Both the position numbers and the translations under genes were made by a program. Below the pieces are notes generated by a model, which had not been told where the DNA came from, made no database searches, and was given only the letters and a program-made list of their open reading frames with translations. A DNA stretch of 16,011 bases. It comes from Baffinella frigidus. Lineage: Eukaryota > Cryptophyceae > Cryptomonadales > Baffinellaceae. The stretch covers positions 117,484 through 133,494 of the forward strand of contig MU647155.1 in the NCBI GenBank assembly GCA_026770585.1. The letters run 5' to 3'. This document shows positions 13,041 to 16,011 of this stretch, in pieces (position 1 is the stretch's first letter; every line of letters starts with the position of its first letter).

Positions 13041-13329
13041 CAAGGGCTCGTGAGGAGGGGATAGAGGGTGATTCTCTTGGGGTGTTTGAGTTAATCCAAA
13101 AGGATCGCGCTCGCACACACACCGAACCCAAGTCAGCCATTTTGAGGCTCATGGTATCCCATGGTTGAAGTTTAACAGCTTGAACCACGGATACCCCAGA
13201 AGAGGAAGCAAGATTCCAAAAGGTGAGAGGTGCTGTGTGTTGTGTGGGTGGGTGGGGGGTGCGGGGTGTGATCAGTCAGACACCAAGAGATGAAAAGGGG
13301 AGAAATGTGTTTGTACAGGGGTTTCTCCC

Positions 13330-13535
13330 GATGTACGTAAGTCAGCAAAGTTAAGGGCACTCCAAGCATGATCTGTCCTAATGTACCCCGAAACGTCAAT
13401 GGGAGTCAGCAGAGTTAAGTGTAACCAAGTGGACGTCAGGGGTCAGCAACACAATTTAGTAAAGCAAAGCATGATCTATCCTAATGTACCCCGAAACGAC
13501 AATGGGGGTCAGCAGAGTCCAGTGTAACCAATGCA
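13330..13535. repeat. Two-copy tandem repeat, ~103-bp period
   Basis: AAGCATGATCT.TCCTAATGTACCCCGAAACG recurs at 13364 and 13467. Both continue into CAATGGG-GTCAGCAGAG..AGTGTAACCAA. A partial third unit lies near 13332-13356. Confidence 0.8.
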
Positions 13536-13584
13536 CACATGCTCCAGGCATACGGCCTGGGATCCTCACAGGTTATGTATGAGC

Positions 13585-13795
13585 CCTGAGGGAGAGGGAG
13601 AGGTCCTTCAGGTGGAGGAAGAGAGAAAGAGGGAGGGAGGGAAGGAGGGAGGGAGAGAGCGAGAGAGAGAGAGAAAATAGAAAGGTTGTGGTGCGGGTGG
13701 GAGAGAGAGGGAGAGCGAAACGGGGAGGGAGAGAGAGAGAGAACGCGAGAGAGAGAGAGAGAGAGAGAAAGAGGGAGAGAGAAAGAGAGAGAGAG
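13585..13795. repeat. GA-rich purine tract
   Basis: About 200 bp of nearly uninterrupted GAGAGA/GGGAGG on the plus strand. Open frames across it are low-complexity (Arg-Glu on plus, Ser-Leu on minus) and not genes. Confidence 0.9.
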
Positions 13796-13799
13796 GCTA

Positions 13800-14448
13800 T
13801 GCCTAGCCACAGCGGACTACGGACCTTTCATCAAAAGTCAACTTGCCCCGACGCAATTAACGTGAGGGCCTTATCTGGTACAAATTTGACCACGTTACCC
13901 CCCAGAATCTGGGGGTCCCAAAACCTTGGTAGTCCACCGAGTGGCATGGGACGTATCCCAGGTTGTGAGCCTCGGTCGGACAGGTGATGATAAGCGGGGT
14001 CTCACAGGTTGTCTTTACATGGGACTCTCCCTTGACGCTGCGCCACAAGGGCTGACGCTGAGTACTCCACAGGCTACAGCGTACCACACCCACTGTGCCA
14101 TAGGAGCCTACAGGCTCATGCCACGGACACTGTGGAATTGGATCCATCTTTTGTTGAGGTTGTGAGTCTCCTTTACGGGTTTTGGTTTTTTTTAGGACGT
14201 TCTCTCGCTCCCCAGCCCTTAGGGGTGGTTGCGGGCTGCTAGAGCCCTTACGTCTGGTCTCACCTTTCCTTCTGTCGTGTAGCGGTCGTGTTTGACAATT
14301 TATGATCAACTCTTCTGATGATCAGAGGTTGTGGCAATCCCCAACTTGCTTATGTTTTTCAAAGTGGTTTAAATCGAGGTTGCAGCTTGGCTATTTCCCC
14401 CCCTTCAGTCCTTTGAATTCGAAGGGCGGGCAAAAACAATTATGTCTT
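13800..14448. other. Gene-free stretch, mostly unrecognised
   Basis: Short frames on both strands lack known motifs. One small palindrome CCCCCAGAATCTGGGGG lies near 13902. Confidence 0.5.
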
Positions 14449-14738
14449 CAGGGGGATCTGGGCTATCCCTTAAGTGGCCATGCCCTCAAATTTGTTGGCC
14501 AAGAGGTCCTAGGCAGGTCCTAGGGTCCTACGGTAGGGCGTATGAGCCTACTGGGCTCTTAAGGGATAAGAAAACGGGTGCTCCGACACCGGTCGGTGTC
14601 TGTTTTTAAAAATTGGTACCAGAGGGTTGACTAAAGGCAAGATTTAGTCAACCCTCTGATACTAAATCAAGAAAACGGGGGGCCCAAACCCGGTCTGTGT
14701 TCTTAAGTTCTGTTTTTTATAGCCCAAATACCCTTGTA
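14449..14738. mobile_element. Family C MITE, copy 3, split by a family B copy
   Basis: CAGGGGGATCTGGGCTA (14449-14465), then after the insertion TAAGAAAACGGGTG through to AGCCCAAATACCCTTGTA. The interior has a palindromic AGAGGGTTGACTAAA / TTTAGTCAACCCTCT pair near 14622-14663. Confidence 0.85.
14464..14568. mobile_element. Family B MITE, copy 6, nested in family C
   Basis: TATCCCTTAAGTGGCCATGC to GGGCTCTTAAGGGATA, 105 bp, core CCTAGGGTCCTACGGTAGGG. It sits at the TA of the family C motif GGGCTA-AGAAAAC. Confidence 0.88.
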
Positions 14739-14997
14739 CAAGTGCCATTCTCGGTACAATGTCAAGTTTTAGGGTTTTTTAAAACTACTTTGCACAAAAG
14801 CCTGAAAATCACGATTTAGCGCTCAGAACCAATCTGGTCAAGCCAGATTCTCCGCCTGACGACCCGCCTGACCAAAGAGTGGCAATCCCTGTTCTCAAGA
14901 GGATCAAATCGAGGCTAGAGCTGGAGCCATTTCCACCTCCCCCACCCTCCTTCCCCTCACCCCACCCTCGGCGGCGACAACAACCGGCCGGGCCGGC

Positions 14998-15272
14998 TAT
15001 CCCTCTCCCTCAAGTGGCCACTTAAGTTCGAAGTTGACCGCCACCAGGTCCTATGCACACAGCGGGCTACGAAGGGATTTTCGGCCCATTTCGGGCCGAG
15101 TTTCCGTTAACCTTATCCGTAGGAACCCCCCTATGCCCCTACGGATTGTCTACCGTAGGGTCCTGGGTCTTCTCGCTTAGGGGTCATTCAAAATCCCTGC
15201 GAAGTCCGCTGTGTGGGCAGGTCCTAGGGCCCTACTTTAGGCCGTATGAGCCTACTGGGCACTCAAGGGATA
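14998..15272. mobile_element. Family B MITE, copy 7, interrupted by a palindromic insert
   Basis: TATCCCTCTCCCTCAAGTGG to GGGCACTCAAGGGATA. At 275 bp it is about 165 bp longer than the family norm because of the insert near 15056-15215. Confidence 0.75.
15056..15215. mobile_element. Inverted-repeat insert within a family B copy
   Basis: CACACAGCGGGCTACGAAGG pairs imperfectly with the right arm ATCCCTGCGAAGTCCGCTGT. The centre has CCCCTACGGATTG and CTACCGTAGGGTCC. It splits GGTCCTA from GGCAGGTCCTAGGG of the host core. Target duplication is unclear. Confidence 0.65.
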
Positions 15273-15419
15273 CTGTATTCACCCCACTGGGTTGAGGCAG
15301 TACACGAGTTACTCGAAATGAAGGACACGCCCCCTGATTACTGACCCCCCACCTACATGTAGGATCCTACCGTAGGCCTATGCCTAGGAGCATAGGCTGA
15401 GTTTTTTGGGTTTTACATG

Positions 15420-15535
15420 TACAGGGGTACTGTGTACCTCGCGCATAAGGAACCGGCTCCCCCGAGGACCCTGCAGTACATGTAGCCCCATGCCTAGGGC
15501 CCTATGGTGCTTCTAGGGGGGATTGCAGTTCCATG
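15420..15535. mobile_element. Family A MITE, copy 12, decayed
   Basis: Left end TACAGGGGTAC-TGTGTACC carries a 7-nt insert. The core continues to TTCTAGGGGGGATTGCAGTT, but the right terminus is lost. Confidence 0.7.
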
Positions 15536-15633
15536 TTGGTTTCGATCCGTAATAAAAACACTGTTCTCTCTCATAGGACCACTCTAGAGGCGATGCGTGC
15601 AGTGTAGGAGCAAAGGACCACTGTGCGATAGGC

Positions 15634-15736
15634 TATCCCGCAAGTGGCCAGTAGGCGCATACGCCCTACCGTAGGGCCCTAGGACCTGCCGAGGACCTCT
15701 TGGGGGTCGAATTCGACCCCCTGGCCACTTAAGGAT
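15634..15736. mobile_element. Family B MITE, copy 8
   Basis: TATCCCGCAAGTGGCCAGTA to GGCCACTTAAGGAT. It includes CCCTACCGTAGGGCCCTAGG and the palindrome GGGGGTCGAATTCGACCCCC. Confidence 0.8.
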
Positions 15737-15829
15737 GGTGATGGAATTGACTCTGCTGTCCTCTCAGGTGATGTCCCAGCTCCGCAGGGGGTCGCACACA
15801 GCTCCCTCTGACCCCCTGTGAGTACTGTC

Positions 15830-15913
15830 GAGTACGGACCCGGGATGGGCCCGCCTCGGGAGATGACATTGGGATGATGACTTTAGGCGTGAGGTTATTT
15901 CGGGTCCGTACTC
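15830..15913. repeat. Inverted repeat with 13-bp perfect arms
   Basis: GAGTACGGACCCG (15830-15842) pairs with CGGGTCCGTACTC (15901-15913). The surrounding 15740-15940 has no recognisable gene. Confidence 0.8.
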
Positions 15914-15944
15914 CTGCCGCGATCCTTCTGCAACGGGGGGCCTG

Positions 15945-16011
15945 ATGTGATCCGAAAGGAAGCACGGCTTTTCTGCAGGATACGTTCCGGTGTCCGCCTA
16001 TGTTGGGAGTT
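15945..16011 (+). repeat. Dispersed repeat F, copy 3, cut by the window end
   Basis: GTGATCCGAAAGGAAGCACG ... CGTTCCGGTGTCCGCCTATG then TTGGGAGTT at the edge. Confidence 0.75.

Noticed and set aside
13481-13810. Ser-Leu-rich 109-codon frame, and an Arg-Glu frame on the other strand
   Set aside because: Both are translations of the GA simple repeat.

Overview
The window looks like nuclear DNA of a photosynthetic eukaryote with a complex (secondary, red-lineage) plastid, such as a stramenopile, cryptophyte or haptophyte. Three things point there. The one clear gene is a spliced nuclear copy of geranylgeranyl reductase (ChlP). Its first exon encodes an ER signal peptide followed by an 'AFVAP' motif like the ASAFAP cleavage site of bipartite plastid presequences. 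The left edge carries CCCTAAA/CCCCAAA telomere-like repeats. I cannot name the genus from sequence alone.

Layout. 1-1400: degenerate subtelomere-like repeat units, two of them interrupted by short palindromic elements. 1400-4200: dense short non-autonomous transposable elements (MITEs), plus a decayed copy of the 3' end of the reductase gene (about 2583-3215). 4444-8976, minus strand: the reductase gene in eight exons (495 residues); its introns hold partial copies of neighbouring exons and other repeats but none of the MITE families found outside. 8980-10270: intergenic sequence with one different inverted-repeat element (9689-10010). 10270-12250: the densest MITE cluster, built on a locally repeated unit. 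12430-12902: a large hairpin and a perfect 122-bp direct repeat. 13200-13800: G-rich, tandem and GA-rich simple sequence. 14400-16011: nested MITEs.

No transposase, RNA gene, CRISPR array or second convincing protein gene was found. The reductase acts in the plastid, reducing geranylgeranyl groups to phytyl for chlorophyll and tocopherol synthesis.

The most interesting signal is a mobilisation record left by TA-targeting MITEs with CAGGGG...CCCCTG ends. It includes nested insertions with TA target duplications, matching empty sites elsewhere in the window, and seven copies of the octamer TACATGTA, the form of a Tc1-type excision footprint (TA-CATG-TA). At one repeated locus (CCCGTCGC-TA) an occupied left junction, a footprint and an empty site lie within about 430 bp. 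Families with different ends also share a core built of CCTAGG and CCTACNGTAGG.
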